A DNA stretch of 64,000 bases, taken from NCBI RefSeq assembly GCF_014137975.1, contig NZ_JACGWZ010000001.1, positions 372,001 through 436,000 of the forward strand, given 5' to 3'. Source of the stretch: Halosaccharopolyspora lacisalsi. Its GTDB lineage: Bacteria; Actinomycetota; Actinomycetes; Mycobacteriales; Pseudonocardiaceae. Position 1 is the stretch's first letter; the number at the start of each line of letters is the position of its first letter. Below the pieces are notes generated by a model. It had not been told where the DNA came from. It ran no database searches and saw nothing but the letters and a program-made list of their open reading frames with translations. The position numbers and the translations under genes are program-made. Below, in pieces: positions 8,393-17,622 of this stretch.

Positions 8393-9559
8393 GTGCCACC
8401 TGCGTTGCTCGCGATGAGTCTGGGGACCTTCGGCATCGGCACCACCGAGTTCGTCACCATGGGCCTGCTGCCGGAGATCGCCGGTGGTGTGGACATCTCG
8501 ATCCCCACGGCCGGGCACCTGATCTCGGCCTACGCGGTGGGAGTCGTCATCGGTGCTCCGCTGTTGACGGCGCTCGGTTCCGCCGTGCCGCGGAAGGCGT
8601 TCCTGCTGGGCACCATCGGCCTGTTCGCCCTCGGCAACCTGCTGACCGCCGTGGCGGGCAACTACGAGAGCCTGCTCGTCGCGCGGCTGCTCACGGGAAT
8701 GCCGCACGGAGCGTTCTTCGGCTCCGCCTCCGTCGTGGCGGCCGGACTCGTCGATCCCGGTCGGCGGGCCAGGGCCGTCTCGGTGCTGTTCCTCGGGCTG
8801 ACGCTGGCCAACGTGGCCGGAGTGCCCGTCGGTACCTACCTCGGACAGCGGTTCGGGTGGCGCTGGACGTTCGCGATGGTCGCCGTGCTCGGGCTGGCCA
8901 GCCTGCTCAGCATCCTGGCCGCGCTGCCGCGCCAGTCGAGGCCCTCGGGCGGTATCCGCGACGAGCTGGGAGTGTTCCGGCGACTGCAGGTGTGGCTGGC
9001 GCTGGCGGTGGTGATGCTCGGGTTCGGTGGGACGTTCGCCTGCTTCAGCTACATCACCCCGATGATGACGAGCGCCGCCGGATACGAGGCCGGTGACATG
9101 ACCTGGCTGCTGATGATGTTCGGGGTCGGCATGAGCATCGGCACGTTCGCCGGTGGGAGGCTGGCCGACCGCGCCCTGCTCCCGAGCCTGTACGCGTGCC
9201 TGAGCGGACTAGGACTCACGCTGGGGCTTTTCGCGGTCACCGCGCACGGACAGGTCTCGGCGGCGGTCACGCTGCTCTTGATCGGGGTCACCGGATTCTC
9301 GGCGGGTCCTATCGTGCAGACGCTCATCATGCGGCGAGCCGAGGGGGCTCCGAGCCTGGCCTCGGCGTCGGTGCACTCCGCGTTCAACATCGCCAACGCG
9401 ATGGGGGCCTACCTCGGCGGATTGGTGATCGCCGGAGGACTCGGCATCACCGCCCCCAACTGGGTCGGGGCGGCGCTCGCCTTCTCCGGCCTGATTCCAG
9501 CCATCGCCTCGGGCCTGGTGGAGCGTCGTGGTGAGGCGGTTCGCCGGTGCGCGGTCTGA
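8393..9559 (+). CDS. MFS transporter (DHA1, AraJ/PbuE type)
   Basis: A 388-residue major facilitator with 12 predicted TM helices. The N-terminus LLAMSLGTFGIGTTEFVTMGLLPEIA is the classic opening of the AraJ/YdhP/PbuE drug or purine efflux subgroup. A loop motif GRRARAVS lies between helices 4 and 5, and the fifth helix carries the LANVAGVPVGTYLGQRFGWRWTF motif C typical of antiporters. GTG 8393 follows GGAGG at a good distance. The gene stands alone, starting 116 bp from the 5' end of the kinase pseudogene and running tail-to-tail with the GT39 gene. The substrate is unknown; export of a nucleoside, sugar or drug is likely by family. Confidence 0.85.
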   Translation: MPPALLAMSLGTFGIGTTEFVTMGLLPEIAGGVDISIPTAGHLISAYAVGVVIGAPLLTALGSAVPRKAFLLGTIGLFALGNLLTAVAGNYESLLVARLLTGMPHGAFFGSASVVAAGLVDPGRRARAVSVLFLGLTLANVAGVPVGTYLGQRFGWRWTFAMVAVLGLASLLSILAALPRQSRPSGGIRDELGVFRRLQVWLALAVVMLGFGGTFACFSYITPMMTSAAGYEAGDMTWLLMMFGVGMSIGTFAGGRLADRALLPSLYACLSGLGLTLGLFAVTAHGQVSAAVTLLLIGVTGFSAGPIVQTLIMRRAEGAPSLASASVHSAFNIANAMGAYLGGLVIAGGLGITAPNWVGAALAFSGLIPAIASGLVERRGEAVRRCAV

Positions 9560-9627
9560 GCCGCCCTGAGCGTCGTCCTGACCTCGCTGCGGCGGTGATT
9601 CGGGCCTACGCACTTGCGGAACCGCGC

Positions 9628-11163
9628 TCACGGACCCCACAGGCTCATGTAGCTCATTCGCGGCCAGAGGCTGTCCCAGGGCTGCTTCGGGTCCTCGGCC
9701 AGCCAGATCGGTTTGCCGTCGTAGTAGGTGGGCAGGCGCGTGTGGATCTTCCCCGCCAGGGTGACGTCGTGAAAGAACCGCTCCAGGTACTCGCGGCTCC
9801 CGTCGAGGTAGAGCACCTGGTCGGTGCCCTCGCGGGGGTGGCCGAAGTAGCCGAAGCCCCGGCTGCCGCTGTGGACGCGGGGGATGCCCAGCTCGGGGCC
9901 GTAGTGGTGGATGGCCGAGGCCGACCAGTAGTCGTGGGTGATCACGGCGGTGGCCCGGCGCTGCTCCGGTGGCAGGTTCCGGTGAACCTCGGCCACCTGG
10001 GACGTGACGCGCTGCCAGCCGAGACTGCCCCTGCCGAGCACGTTGGAGCTCGCGACGGCGGAGGCCGGAGTCAGGGGCAGCGCCGAGACTGCCAGGCAGG
10101 CCGATACGGCGTAGGCGGGGGAGGCGATCCAGCTCCACCGCGAGTTCTCGCGTTCCTCCCGTCGGCGTTGCAGCTCCACCGTCGCCACCGCGAACAGCAA
10201 CCCGTAGAAACCCGCCACGTAGTAGGAACGGCCGCCGCTGAGCGCGAATATCGCGGTCAGCGCCACGGTGGTCCATCCGAGGAACCGGTAGGGCCTCAGC
10301 TCCCGCGACCGCAGCAGTCGCCACAACCCGAAGCACACCAGCACGGCTCCGACGAACCCGGCACCGTCGGTCGCCGAACGCAGGAAGACCCAGAGGTCGA
10401 AGGTCTCCGAGGAGACGACGTGGGCCATCCGCAGCTGCGGCCAGCCGTTGTTCGCCTGCCACAGCGCGGTCGGGACCGCTGAGAGCACCGCGACGGCCGC
10501 CCCCCACCACAGCTTGGGGCGGGACAGCAGGCGCCGGGGGCCGACGAACAGCACCGCTACCCCCGCCGTCAGCCAGAAAGCCGGGATCAGCAGCTTGACC
10601 TGCATGGCCACCGCCGTGACCACGCCCGCCCACAGCAGCAGGCGGTCGTCGTCCTCACCCCGGTCGTGCAGCCGTACCCAGCGCACGAGCAGCCAGCTGA
10701 CCAGCGTCCACATCACGGGGTCGATCGACCACGTCAGCAGGAAATGTCCGGCGGTGATGAACTGGTTCGCGGTCGCGCACGCCCCGGCAGCCAGGGTCTG
10801 GGCGCGGCGATCTCCCCCGAGCTCGCGCGCGATGAGAGCGGTCGTGAACACGGTCGCGACCGCGGCCAGCATCGCCGGGGTCCGCAGCACCACCACCGAG
10901 TCCGGCGCCAGCGTCTCGGCCAGCCGTGCCAGGAGCGGCAAGGCCGGTGGCTGGTCCGCGTATCCCCAGGACAGGTGGTCGCCGGCGGCGAGGAAGTACA
11001 ACTCGTCGGCGAAGTATCCGTAGTGTCCGCTGGTCAGCAGCAGTGCGCTTCCGAGGAGTGCGGCGATCAGCAGCACCGGGGTCTTGGCCAGCGGTGCGAG
11101 GCCGTCCGCCCGGACGGGAGGGCGGGGGGCCCGAGGGACCGCTGGAGGAGCCGTGGTGTGCAA
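9628..11163 (-). CDS. GT39-like glycosyltransferase (PMT_2 / ArnT fold)
   Basis: A 511-residue polytopic membrane protein. After a short cytosolic N-terminus, TM1 is followed by the large-loop motif GYFADELYFLAAGDHLSWGYADQPP. Its acidic DE pair is the catalytic site expected of GT-C enzymes that use polyprenyl-phosphate sugars. About 10 further TM helices follow, and the C-terminal 130 residues form a soluble extracytoplasmic domain. The start is TTG with AAAGGAG 6 nt upstream, which is convincing. It probably glycosylates proteins, lipids or wall polymers outside the membrane; donor and acceptor are unknown. An inverted repeat of the TTTCGCGCGAAA type lies about 30 bp upstream. Confidence 0.8.
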   Translation of the reverse strand: MHTTAPPAVPRAPRPPVRADGLAPLAKTPVLLIAALLGSALLLTSGHYGYFADELYFLAAGDHLSWGYADQPPALPLLARLAETLAPDSVVVLRTPAMLAAVATVFTTALIARELGGDRRAQTLAAGACATANQFITAGHFLLTWSIDPVMWTLVSWLLVRWVRLHDRGEDDDRLLLWAGVVTAVAMQVKLLIPAFWLTAGVAVLFVGPRRLLSRPKLWWGAAVAVLSAVPTALWQANNGWPQLRMAHVVSSETFDLWVFLRSATDGAGFVGAVLVCFGLWRLLRSRELRPYRFLGWTTVALTAIFALSGGRSYYVAGFYGLLFAVATVELQRRREERENSRWSWIASPAYAVSACLAVSALPLTPASAVASSNVLGRGSLGWQRVTSQVAEVHRNLPPEQRRATAVITHDYWSASAIHHYGPELGIPRVHSGSRGFGYFGHPREGTDQVLYLDGSREYLERFFHDVTLAGKIHTRLPTYYDGKPIWLAEDPKQPWDSLWPRMSYMSLWGP

Positions 11164-11194
11164 GCACGACTCCTTTCCCGCGGATCGGACGACT

Positions 11195-11243
11195 TCGCGC
11201 GAAACCGTGACTTCACCGAGCTCGATGGTCCGGTTTCGCGCGA
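11195..11243. repeat. Inverted pair of parS-like TTTCGCGCGAAA elements
   Basis: TCGCGCGAAACCG (11195-11207) and its exact reverse complement CGGTTTCGCGCGA (11231-11243) are separated by 23 bp. They lie between the GT39 start and the HIT gene stop. The same motif recurs at 40252-40297 and 54604-54617, always in gaps between genes. Confidence 0.6.
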
Positions 11244-11264
11244 GACCACCGCCTGGTGGACGGC

Positions 11265-11618
11265 TCAGCCGGGGGGCCAGGAGAGGGGGCGGCCCCCGAT
11301 CAGGTGGCAGTGCACGTGATGCACCGTCTGGCCCGCCTCGGTGCCGGTGTTGAGCACGAGCCGGTAGCCCGCATCGGCGACGCCGTCCTCCTCGGCGATG
11401 CGGTGCGCCTCACTCACCAGCTCGTCGAGCAGGCCGTTGTCGGCCGCCGCGGTGTCCGCCGCCGTAGCGTAGTGGGTCTTCGGGATGATCAGCACATGCG
11501 TCGGTGCCTGCGGGTTGATGTCGCGGAAACCCAGCGTGCGCTCGGTCTCGCTGACGGTCGTTGCGGTCATCTCGCCTGCGACGATCTTGCAGAAGACGCA
11601 GTCCGCCGTTTCGGTCAC
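11265..11618 (-). CDS. HIT-family nucleotide hydrolase/transferase
   Basis: A 117-residue histidine-triad protein. The active-site triad is HVHCHL at 101-106 and its middle histidines are intact. The N-terminal CVFC pair (C7, C10) suggests the zinc site common in Hint/HinT proteins. GTG 11618 is preceded by GGAGG at 6 nt and gives the usual TETADCVFCKIVAGE opening, so the open frame further upstream is not used. Hint proteins hydrolyse AMP-lysine and other adenosine phosphoramidates in the cytosol. The next gene downstream, GT39, is unlikely to be related in function. Confidence 0.93.
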   Translation of the reverse strand: MTETADCVFCKIVAGEMTATTVSETERTLGFRDINPQAPTHVLIIPKTHYATAADTAAADNGLLDELVSEAHRIAEEDGVADAGYRLVLNTGTEAGQTVHHVHCHLIGGRPLSWPPG

Positions 11619-11719
11619 GCTGTACCTCCGGACTCTCGCGGGTTCTCGCCCCGGGGAAATCCTAGAGGTCGTCCCACCGGGGTTCGGGCGGGCGTTCTCC
11701 CGGAGACGAGAATGGGGGA

Positions 11720-12559
11720 GTGGACCCGCTGTATGACCCCGACGACGAGGAACTGCTGCATCCCAGGCAGGCACGCGAACTGGCCGGCCTCGTCGAGACC
11801 GCGCGGTTGGCGTCGGGGGCGGTTCGCAACGGCAGCATCGGCAAGGTCGGTGCCGCGAGCGTGGTCGTCAACGAAGGCAATCCGCTGACCGGTGGTAATC
11901 ATGCCTGCGCGCTGTGGGGCACGCTCGCCGAGGTCGCCAGCACCCTGCTCCGGCTGGAGGACACCTTCGCCGAGGCCGGGCGTTCGGAAGCCGTCGTCCA
12001 CGCCTCGCCGACGACCCTCGTCGAGATCGAGGGGATCGCCGACGACGCCGGATGGCGTGCCGTCGAGGAGAACGTCGCCCTGCTGCACCGTGCCGGAGGT
12101 GCGGACGCCTCGACGGGAAGGTGGGGTTCGCCACGCGCGGCGCGGGAGACCGACGTGGCCGGCATCGCCGCACTGCTGGCAGACGAGATGGGACTGTCGG
12201 ATTCGGGCGAGGCGCTCCTGGCGCGCAATTTCCGCTATCGGATCGACGACTCCCGTTGCACGGTGCGCGTGCTCGACGATCCCGAGGTCGAACGTGTCGC
12301 CGGGTTCGCGCAGGGATTCACCGAGCACGGGATCGGTCTCGTGGAGCAGGTCGTGGTTCGGCCCGGACGCCGTGGGCGCGGTGCGGGCAGCGCCCTCGCG
12401 GCGCAGGTCGTCGCCGACGCGCGTGAGCGCGGAGCGCGGATGGTGGCCGCGTACGCCGAGGAGGGCGGCTCGGCGGAGCGTTTCGCGGAATCGTGTGGTT
12501 TCGAGACCGCCTACGCCGTCACCGCCTACGCCCGCCGCGTCGACGAGCTGCTGGACTAG
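11720..12559 (+). CDS. GNAT-family N-acetyltransferase
   Basis: A 279-residue protein. The C-terminal 150 residues form a GNAT domain: the acetyl-CoA loop appears as VVRPGRRGRGAGSALAAQVV (motif A, R/Q-x-x-G-x-G/A), followed by ARMVAAYAEEGGSAERFAESCGFETAY. The N-terminal about 120 residues resemble a degenerate second GNAT-like half, as in tandem-domain acetyltransferases. GTG 11720 lies only 1-2 nt after GGGGGA, so the exact start is uncertain. It is divergent from the HIT gene. The substrate is unknown. Confidence 0.8.
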   Translation: MDPLYDPDDEELLHPRQARELAGLVETARLASGAVRNGSIGKVGAASVVVNEGNPLTGGNHACALWGTLAEVASTLLRLEDTFAEAGRSEAVVHASPTTLVEIEGIADDAGWRAVEENVALLHRAGGADASTGRWGSPRAARETDVAGIAALLADEMGLSDSGEALLARNFRYRIDDSRCTVRVLDDPEVERVAGFAQGFTEHGIGLVEQVVVRPGRRGRGAGSALAAQVVADARERGARMVAAYAEEGGSAERFAESCGFETAYAVTAYARRVDELLD

Positions 12560-12667
12560 TGCCCGGAACGGGTTCGTCGTCGGGCTGAACCCGCTGCGCA
12601 CTCCCGTTCGGGGAGTGATCGACCGCGTATGGCGGTGAGGGCGTCTCCGGCTGGATAAGATCCCCGC

Positions 12668-12865
12668 ATGGATGACGTCAGAAATGTCACGGTCGGGTTA
12701 CTGGAAACGGCCGATACGGGACGTGGACGGAGGCAGCTCGACGCCGCGCTCATCGCCTTTCTGGGATTGGGCGAGGACGGCTGGGGAATGCGGGTCGACG
12801 AAGTCCCGAAGCATTACCGCAGCGCGATGCGCGCGGCCCTGGAAGCGGCGGCGAGACAGTCGTGA
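12668..12865 (+). CDS. Small hypothetical protein
   Basis: A 65-residue soluble, mostly helical protein (MDDVRNVTVGLLETADTG..., KHYRSAMRAALEAAARQS). No domain is recognised. ATAAGA at about 12655 could serve as a -10 for a short-leader transcript starting just before the ATG. Codon use is GC-rich at third positions, like the neighbours. It may be a real small gene, but there is no Shine-Dalgarno and no known homologue was recalled. Confidence 0.5.
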   Translation: MDDVRNVTVGLLETADTGRGRRQLDAALIAFLGLGEDGWGMRVDEVPKHYRSAMRAALEAAARQS

Positions 12866-13168
12866 CGGTGCCGGCGAGCCGCCCCCGCCTGGTCGGAGAC
12901 GTTTGCGTGGACGAGTGCGGACGGGCCGGCCAGCGGTGATCGTCCGTCGTGTTCGTGCGCGGTGGTGCCCACGGCTCGTGGTGCTGGCACGACCGGCTTG
13001 TGGCACAGCACGGACCCTTCGCGGAACGACGAGCCGAGCTCCGATGCGCCGGTCACTGTCACGGCGCGAGGTGAACGCTCCGAGTGGTCGAGGGAATTTT
13101 TCCGGGGACGCCCGGACTTGTTCGCAGGGGCCGGAGCGGCCCGTTCTGCGGCGACGAGTGGAGGCGCG
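12866..13168. other. Gap without a clear gene
   Basis: About 300 bp. The reading frame of the following MFS gene is open from 12962, but the predicted 69-residue extension is low in hydrophobic residues and rich in Ser, Arg and Gly, so it is treated as leader DNA. No strong hairpin or repeat stands out. Confidence 0.4.
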
Positions 13169-14452
13169 GTGTCGAGCGATTCGGCAGCGGGCGGTGCGAG
13201 CACGCGAACACGTGAGCGCCTGCCCCCGGAGATCTGGATCCTCGTCACGGGCAGCTTCATCATCGCCGTGGGGATGGGCATCGTCTCGCCCGCGTTGCCG
13301 ACCTTCGCCACGAGCTTCGACGTCGGGGTCACGGCTGCCTCGCTGATCGTCAGCGCCTTCGCGTTCATGCGGCTGGTCTTCGCCCCGGCCAGCGGGAAGC
13401 TGGTTTCCTGGCTCGGGGAGCGCCCGATCTACGTCTGGGGCATCTTCATCGTCGGGCTCAGCAGCACGGCCTGCGCCTTCGCCCAGTCGTACTGGCAGCT
13501 ACTGCTGTTCCGCGGCCTGGGCGGGATCGGCTCGACGATGTTCACGGTCTCGGGACTGGCGCTGCTGATCCGTCTGGCTCCGCCGCACCTGCGCGGGCGC
13601 GCGTCCGGCATGTGGGGAACGAGCTTCCTGCTCGGCAGCATCTCGGGACCGATCGTGGGTGGCGTCATGATCGGCTACTCGCTGCGACTGCCGTTCCTGG
13701 TCTACGGCATCGCGCTCTACCTGGCGGCGTTCCTCGGCTGGTTGATGCTGCGCAACTCCGCGCTGGCCGCGAAGGAGGGCGACGACGGTGCCCCGGTCAT
13801 CACCATCCGGGAGGCGCTCGGCGAGCACGCCTACCGCTCGGCGCTGCTGTCGAACTTCAGCAAGGGATGGACGGTCCAGGGAGTGCGCATCGCCCTGGTG
13901 CCGCTGTTCGTCACGCAGGCGCTGCACCTGTCGCAGTCCATGTCCGGTGCGGCCCTGTCGGTGTTCGCCGTGGGCAACGCCGCGGTCCTGCTGGTGGCCG
14001 GACGTCTCGCCGACTCCCGGGGGCGTAAGCCGCTGGTGCTGACGGGGCTGGCCGTCGCCGCGCTGGGCAGCGCCTCGCTCGGGTTCGCGGAGTCGGCGCC
14101 GCTGTTGCTCGGCGCCTCGCTGGTGGCGGGTGTCGGTACCGGGCTGATGACCCCGGCGCAGAGCGCGGCGGTCGCCGACATCGTCGGGGCCAGGGGCAGG
14201 GGTGGCCCGGTACTGGCGACGTTCCAGATGGCCGCCGACGTGGGCGCGATTCTCGGCCCGCCGATGGCCGGGGCCCTGGCCGACGTCCTCTCCTTCCGCG
14301 CCGCGTTCGGGGTCACGGGACTCGTCACCGCGGCGGCACTGCTGATGTGGTTGGCCGCGCCGGAGACGCTGCGGAAACCGGCCGCCGAACATCATCGGGA
14401 CGAGGGGGACGACCGCGCCGCGGACGAGCCCGAGCGGAGCGCCGGCCGATAA
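13169..14452 (+). CDS. MFS transporter
   Basis: A 427-residue major facilitator. After about 20 polar residues the first helix begins at IWILVTGSFIIAVGMGIVSPALPTFATSFDV. The loop between helices 2 and 3 carries GKLVSWLGERPIYVWG, the degenerate signature motif A, and SFLLGSISGPIVGGVM in helix 5 is motif C of exporters. A second motif-A-like loop, GRLADSRGRKPLVL, marks the second half. GTG 13169 follows GTGGAGG and is preferred to the in-frame start at 12962, which would add 69 disordered residues. The tail is charged and cytosolic. It is probably a drug-type efflux pump; the substrate is unknown. Confidence 0.82.
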   Translation: MSSDSAAGGASTRTRERLPPEIWILVTGSFIIAVGMGIVSPALPTFATSFDVGVTAASLIVSAFAFMRLVFAPASGKLVSWLGERPIYVWGIFIVGLSSTACAFAQSYWQLLLFRGLGGIGSTMFTVSGLALLIRLAPPHLRGRASGMWGTSFLLGSISGPIVGGVMIGYSLRLPFLVYGIALYLAAFLGWLMLRNSALAAKEGDDGAPVITIREALGEHAYRSALLSNFSKGWTVQGVRIALVPLFVTQALHLSQSMSGAALSVFAVGNAAVLLVAGRLADSRGRKPLVLTGLAVAALGSASLGFAESAPLLLGASLVAGVGTGLMTPAQSAAVADIVGARGRGGPVLATFQMAADVGAILGPPMAGALADVLSFRAAFGVTGLVTAAALLMWLAAPETLRKPAAEHHRDEGDDRAADEPERSAGR

Positions 14453-14523
14453 CCCATGTGTCCGTGGGCCCCGGATGGGGTAGACCGCTGTCGGTAGCCG
14501 CGATGCCGGTACTGGAGGCGGAC

Positions 14524-14757
14524 ATGGACAGCGGAATCGAGGCAACCGCGCTCTCCGAGGAGGCGTTGGCGAGAGAGCTTCGGCACCTCCACGAAACGCG
14601 ACACGAGACGTTCCTGCACGGTGCGGCCGACGCGCTCAACGAGCACAATGAGCGCACCCGCGAGCTGGAGCAGGAATACCTTCGGCGCCATCCCGAGCGG
14701 GAAGTGGATCCTCGTCGGACCCGCGCCGGCGCGAGAGGAGCCGACCACCATGCCTGA
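14524..14757 (+). CDS. DUF6158 family small protein
   Basis: A 77-residue helical protein matching the actinobacterial DUF6158 pattern: LSEEALARELRHLHETRHETFLHGAADAL, then ELEQEYLRRHPEREVDPRRTRAGAR. Function is unknown. The protein looks like a helical hairpin with conserved HLHETRH and PREVDPRRTR-type stretches. ATG 14524 follows GGAGG by 5 nt. The stop overlaps the start of the NADH dehydrogenase gene by 8 nt, so the two are translated together and the small protein may serve the respiratory enzyme; that link is an inference. Confidence 0.8.
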   Translation: MDSGIEATALSEEALARELRHLHETRHETFLHGAADALNEHNERTRELEQEYLRRHPEREVDPRRTRAGARGADHHA

Positions 14758-16114
14758 ATCCGTGGCACAGCGGCGCGGACGCAAACCGCGCATCGTCGTC
14801 GTGGGGGGTGGTCACACGGGATTGACGGCCGCCCTGCGCCTTCAGTCGAAGCTGATAGAGGGCGAGGCCGACATCACCGTCGTCGACGCCCAGCCGCACA
14901 TGACCTACCAACCGTTCCTGCCCGAAGCGGCCGCCGGATCGGTGGAACCCCGCCACGTGGTGGTCCCGCTGCGCGAGGCCCTGCGAAGCAGCGAGGTCCT
15001 CACGGCCATGGTCACCGGCATCGACCACTCCCGTCGTTGCCTGACCGCCCAGCTGGCCGACGGCAAGGTCGAGCAACTGGAGTACGACATCCTGGTGGTG
15101 GTGCCCGGCTCGATCTCGCGGTCCCTGCCGATCCCGGGACTGGGCGACGAGGGGATCGGCTTCAAGACCATCGGTGAGGCCATCTACCTGCGCAATCACG
15201 TGCTCTCCCGGTTGGACGCCGCCGCCACCACCACGGACCCGGAACTGCGGCGCAAGCTGCTGACCTTCCTGTTCGTCGGCGGTGGCTACGCCGGTATCGA
15301 GGCGATGGCCGAGCTGGAGAGCATGGCCCGGTACGCGACGCGCTACTACCCCACGATCGCGGTGCGGGACATGCGATGGGTCCTGGTGGAGGCCATGGGG
15401 CGGATCATGCCCGAGGTCAGCGAGCGGATGGGCGTCTACACCCGTCGCCGACTGGAGGAGCGCGGTATCGAGGTCAAGCTCGAAACCACCGCCAAGACCT
15501 TCGAGAACGGCCACGTCGTGCTTTCCGACTCCGACGAGTTCGACGCCGACACCATCGTGTGGACCGCGGGAGTCAAGGCGCACCCGATGCTGGAGGAGAG
15601 CGACCTGCCCCGCGACGGCAAGGGTCGTGTCGAGTGCACCACCAAGCTTCAGGTCCGCGGCACCAGCGACGTGTTCGCGGCGGGTGACTGCTCCGCGGTC
15701 CCCGACCTGACCAGCAGCGAACCCGACGCGACCTGTGCTCCTTCCGCCCAGCACGCGGTCCGCCAGGCGCGGGTGCTCGCCGACAACGTCGTCGCTCTGC
15801 TGCGGGGGCGGGAGCTGAGCGACTACAAGCACAAGTACGCGGGTTCGGTCGCCGGGCTGGGCCTGTTCCAGGGGGCGGCCGAGGTCTACGGCATCCGGCT
15901 CAAGGGGCTGTCCGCGTGGATGCTGCACCGGGCGTACCACGTCGCGAAGATGCCCACGGCCTCGCGCAAGGCACGCATCATCGGGGACTGGTTGATGGAG
16001 CTGCCGTTCCGGCGTCAGGTGGTCGCGCTCGGCGAGCTGCACGACCCGCGAGCGGAGTTCGTCAAGGCATCCAACACGCGCGGTCTGCCCAGCGAACGCG
16101 GTCAGGCCGGATAG
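14750..16114 (+). CDS. ndh: Type II NADH dehydrogenase-like FAD oxidoreductase
   Basis: A 454-residue NDH-2-type enzyme that would pass electrons from NADH to quinone without pumping protons, bound to the inner membrane face. The FAD-binding Rossmann motif VVVGGGHTG lies at 17-24, the NADH-binding motif FVGGGYAGIE near 178, and the second FAD contact DVFAAGDCSAVP near 315. The C-terminus has an amphipathic, basic stretch (KGLSAWMLHRAYHVAKMP, then RKARIIGDWLMELPFRRQVV) suited to membrane attachment. GAGAGGAG precedes ATG 14750, which lies inside the end of DUF6158. The gene meets the PaaK-like gene tail to tail with a 3-bp gap. Confidence 0.9.
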   Translation: MPESVAQRRGRKPRIVVVGGGHTGLTAALRLQSKLIEGEADITVVDAQPHMTYQPFLPEAAAGSVEPRHVVVPLREALRSSEVLTAMVTGIDHSRRCLTAQLADGKVEQLEYDILVVVPGSISRSLPIPGLGDEGIGFKTIGEAIYLRNHVLSRLDAAATTTDPELRRKLLTFLFVGGGYAGIEAMAELESMARYATRYYPTIAVRDMRWVLVEAMGRIMPEVSERMGVYTRRRLEERGIEVKLETTAKTFENGHVVLSDSDEFDADTIVWTAGVKAHPMLEESDLPRDGKGRVECTTKLQVRGTSDVFAAGDCSAVPDLTSSEPDATCAPSAQHAVRQARVLADNVVALLRGRELSDYKHKYAGSVAGLGLFQGAAEVYGIRLKGLSAWMLHRAYHVAKMPTASRKARIIGDWLMELPFRRQVVALGELHDPRAEFVKASNTRGLPSERGQAG

Positions 16115-16117
16115 CGC

Positions 16118-17473
16118 TCACTCCAGGCCCGGTAGGGGGGCCGCGCCGTGATCCCAGCGTATCGGCCGTGGACTGCCCTTCTCGGGCTTCTCACCGTCCT
16201 CCGCGCGGGGAAGGCGGTTCGGTTCGAGCACCCGCACGACGCAGGTGATGCCGAGACGCTCGCGCAGCGCCACGGCGAGGTCGCGTTCGAGCGTCTCGGT
16301 GTCCTCGGCGGGGGAGTGCTGCTCCACGCCGACGCGCAGCTCCGGATGGGAGGGGTCCCGGCGGTCCTCGACCACCACGTAGTGCGGAGCCACCCGCGGA
16401 TCGGTCAGCAGCACGGTCTCGATCTCGGTGGGGAACACGTTGACCCCGCGAATGACCAGCATGTCGTCCCGTCTGCCCAGGACGCGCGTCATCCGGCGCA
16501 GGGTGCGGGGGGAGTCCGGCACCGGTCCGCTGATCGAGGCGATGTCACCGGTGCGGTAGCGCAGCAGGGGCAGGCCGGTCTTGGTCAGCGTGGTGAACAC
16601 CAGCTCGCCGGCCTCGCCCTCCGGGAGCGGTACGCCGTCCGGGCCGACGACCTCGGGGTAGAAGTGGTCCTCGGCGATGTTGAGCATGCCCGCCGAGTCC
16701 AGGGACTCGCACGCCACTCCGGGTCCGATGATCTCGGTGAGTCCGTAGATGTTCAGCGCTTCCAGGCCGAGCAGTTGCTCGATCTCCAGCCGCATCTCCT
16801 CGGTCCAGGGCTCCGCGCCGAACAGCCCGACCCGCGGGGGCAGCTGGTCCGGGGTGATCCCTGTGTACCGCAGCGACTCACCGAGATAGAGCGCGTAGGA
16901 GGGGGTGCAGCACAGGACGTCCGGGCGCAGGTCGAGGAGCAGCCGTGCCTGTCGGTCGGTGGCGCTTCCCGCGGCGGGCAGCGCGGTGGCTCCCAGCCTC
17001 GTCGCCCCGTGGTGCACTCCCAGCCCGCCGGTGAACAGGCCGTAGCTGTAGGCGGAGTGCACCGTGCTGCGGCGGGTCGCCCCCGCTCCGCCCAGAGCCC
17101 GAGCCATGACCCGACTCCAGACGTCCAGGTCGTGGGCCGTGTAAGGAGCCAGGGTCGGTCTTCCCCGAGTGCCCGACGTGCCGTGGACGCAGACGATGTC
17201 GTCCTCGGGAGCGGCACGCAGGCCGAAGGGGTAGTACTCCCAGAAGTCCTGCTTGGTGACGAACGGCAGCTCGTGCAGCTCCTCCAGGCTGACGTCGACG
17301 CCCCGCTCGACGCCGCAGTCGCGCAGCCGTGCCGCTTGGACGCCGCCGGTTTCCAGCAGGCGCTGGACGAGTCTTCGTAGCCGGTGCTGCTGTAGGTTGC
17401 GGCGCTGTTCGGGATCGAGGCCCTCGGTCGCCGGTTCCGTCAGGGGTGTTGATACGCGCTGTGCTGTGGTCAC
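16118..17473 (-). CDS. PaaK-like phenylacetate-CoA ligase family protein
   Basis: A 451-residue member of the adenylate-forming family closest to phenylacetate-CoA ligase. The P-loop-like motif is HGTSGTRGRPTLAPYT, the aromatic motif NIYGLTEIIGPGVACE (Y-G-x-T-E), the hinge region LLRYRTGDIASIS and the C-terminal part GRRDDMLVIRGVNVFPTEIE, all typical of PaaK. GTG 17473 is chosen, and the open frame further upstream is low in coding character. It would activate an aryl or acyl acid to its CoA thioester in the cytosol. There are no other paa genes nearby, so the substrate may differ from phenylacetate. Confidence 0.85.
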   Translation of the reverse strand: MTTAQRVSTPLTEPATEGLDPEQRRNLQQHRLRRLVQRLLETGGVQAARLRDCGVERGVDVSLEELHELPFVTKQDFWEYYPFGLRAAPEDDIVCVHGTSGTRGRPTLAPYTAHDLDVWSRVMARALGGAGATRRSTVHSAYSYGLFTGGLGVHHGATRLGATALPAAGSATDRQARLLLDLRPDVLCCTPSYALYLGESLRYTGITPDQLPPRVGLFGAEPWTEEMRLEIEQLLGLEALNIYGLTEIIGPGVACESLDSAGMLNIAEDHFYPEVVGPDGVPLPEGEAGELVFTTLTKTGLPLLRYRTGDIASISGPVPDSPRTLRRMTRVLGRRDDMLVIRGVNVFPTEIETVLLTDPRVAPHYVVVEDRRDPSHPELRVGVEQHSPAEDTETLERDLAVALRERLGITCVVRVLEPNRLPRAEDGEKPEKGSPRPIRWDHGAAPLPGLE

Positions 17474-17622
17474 GACTCTCGGTGTAGCAGGCGTGGTCGC
17501 CGATGGGTAAGCCGCGAAAAGGGGGACCCCCCGTTCGGGGGCCTTGAGAGCCTGTTGTAAAGTATCTCCTGCAAGCGATGAGCAGGGGTCAACACCCACT
17601 GAGCATCGTGACAAGGAAACAG

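Noticed and set aside
12962-13168. N-terminal extension of the second MFS transporter
   Set aside because: It is low-complexity and disordered, while GTG 13169 has a good ribosome binding site and gives the normal family start.
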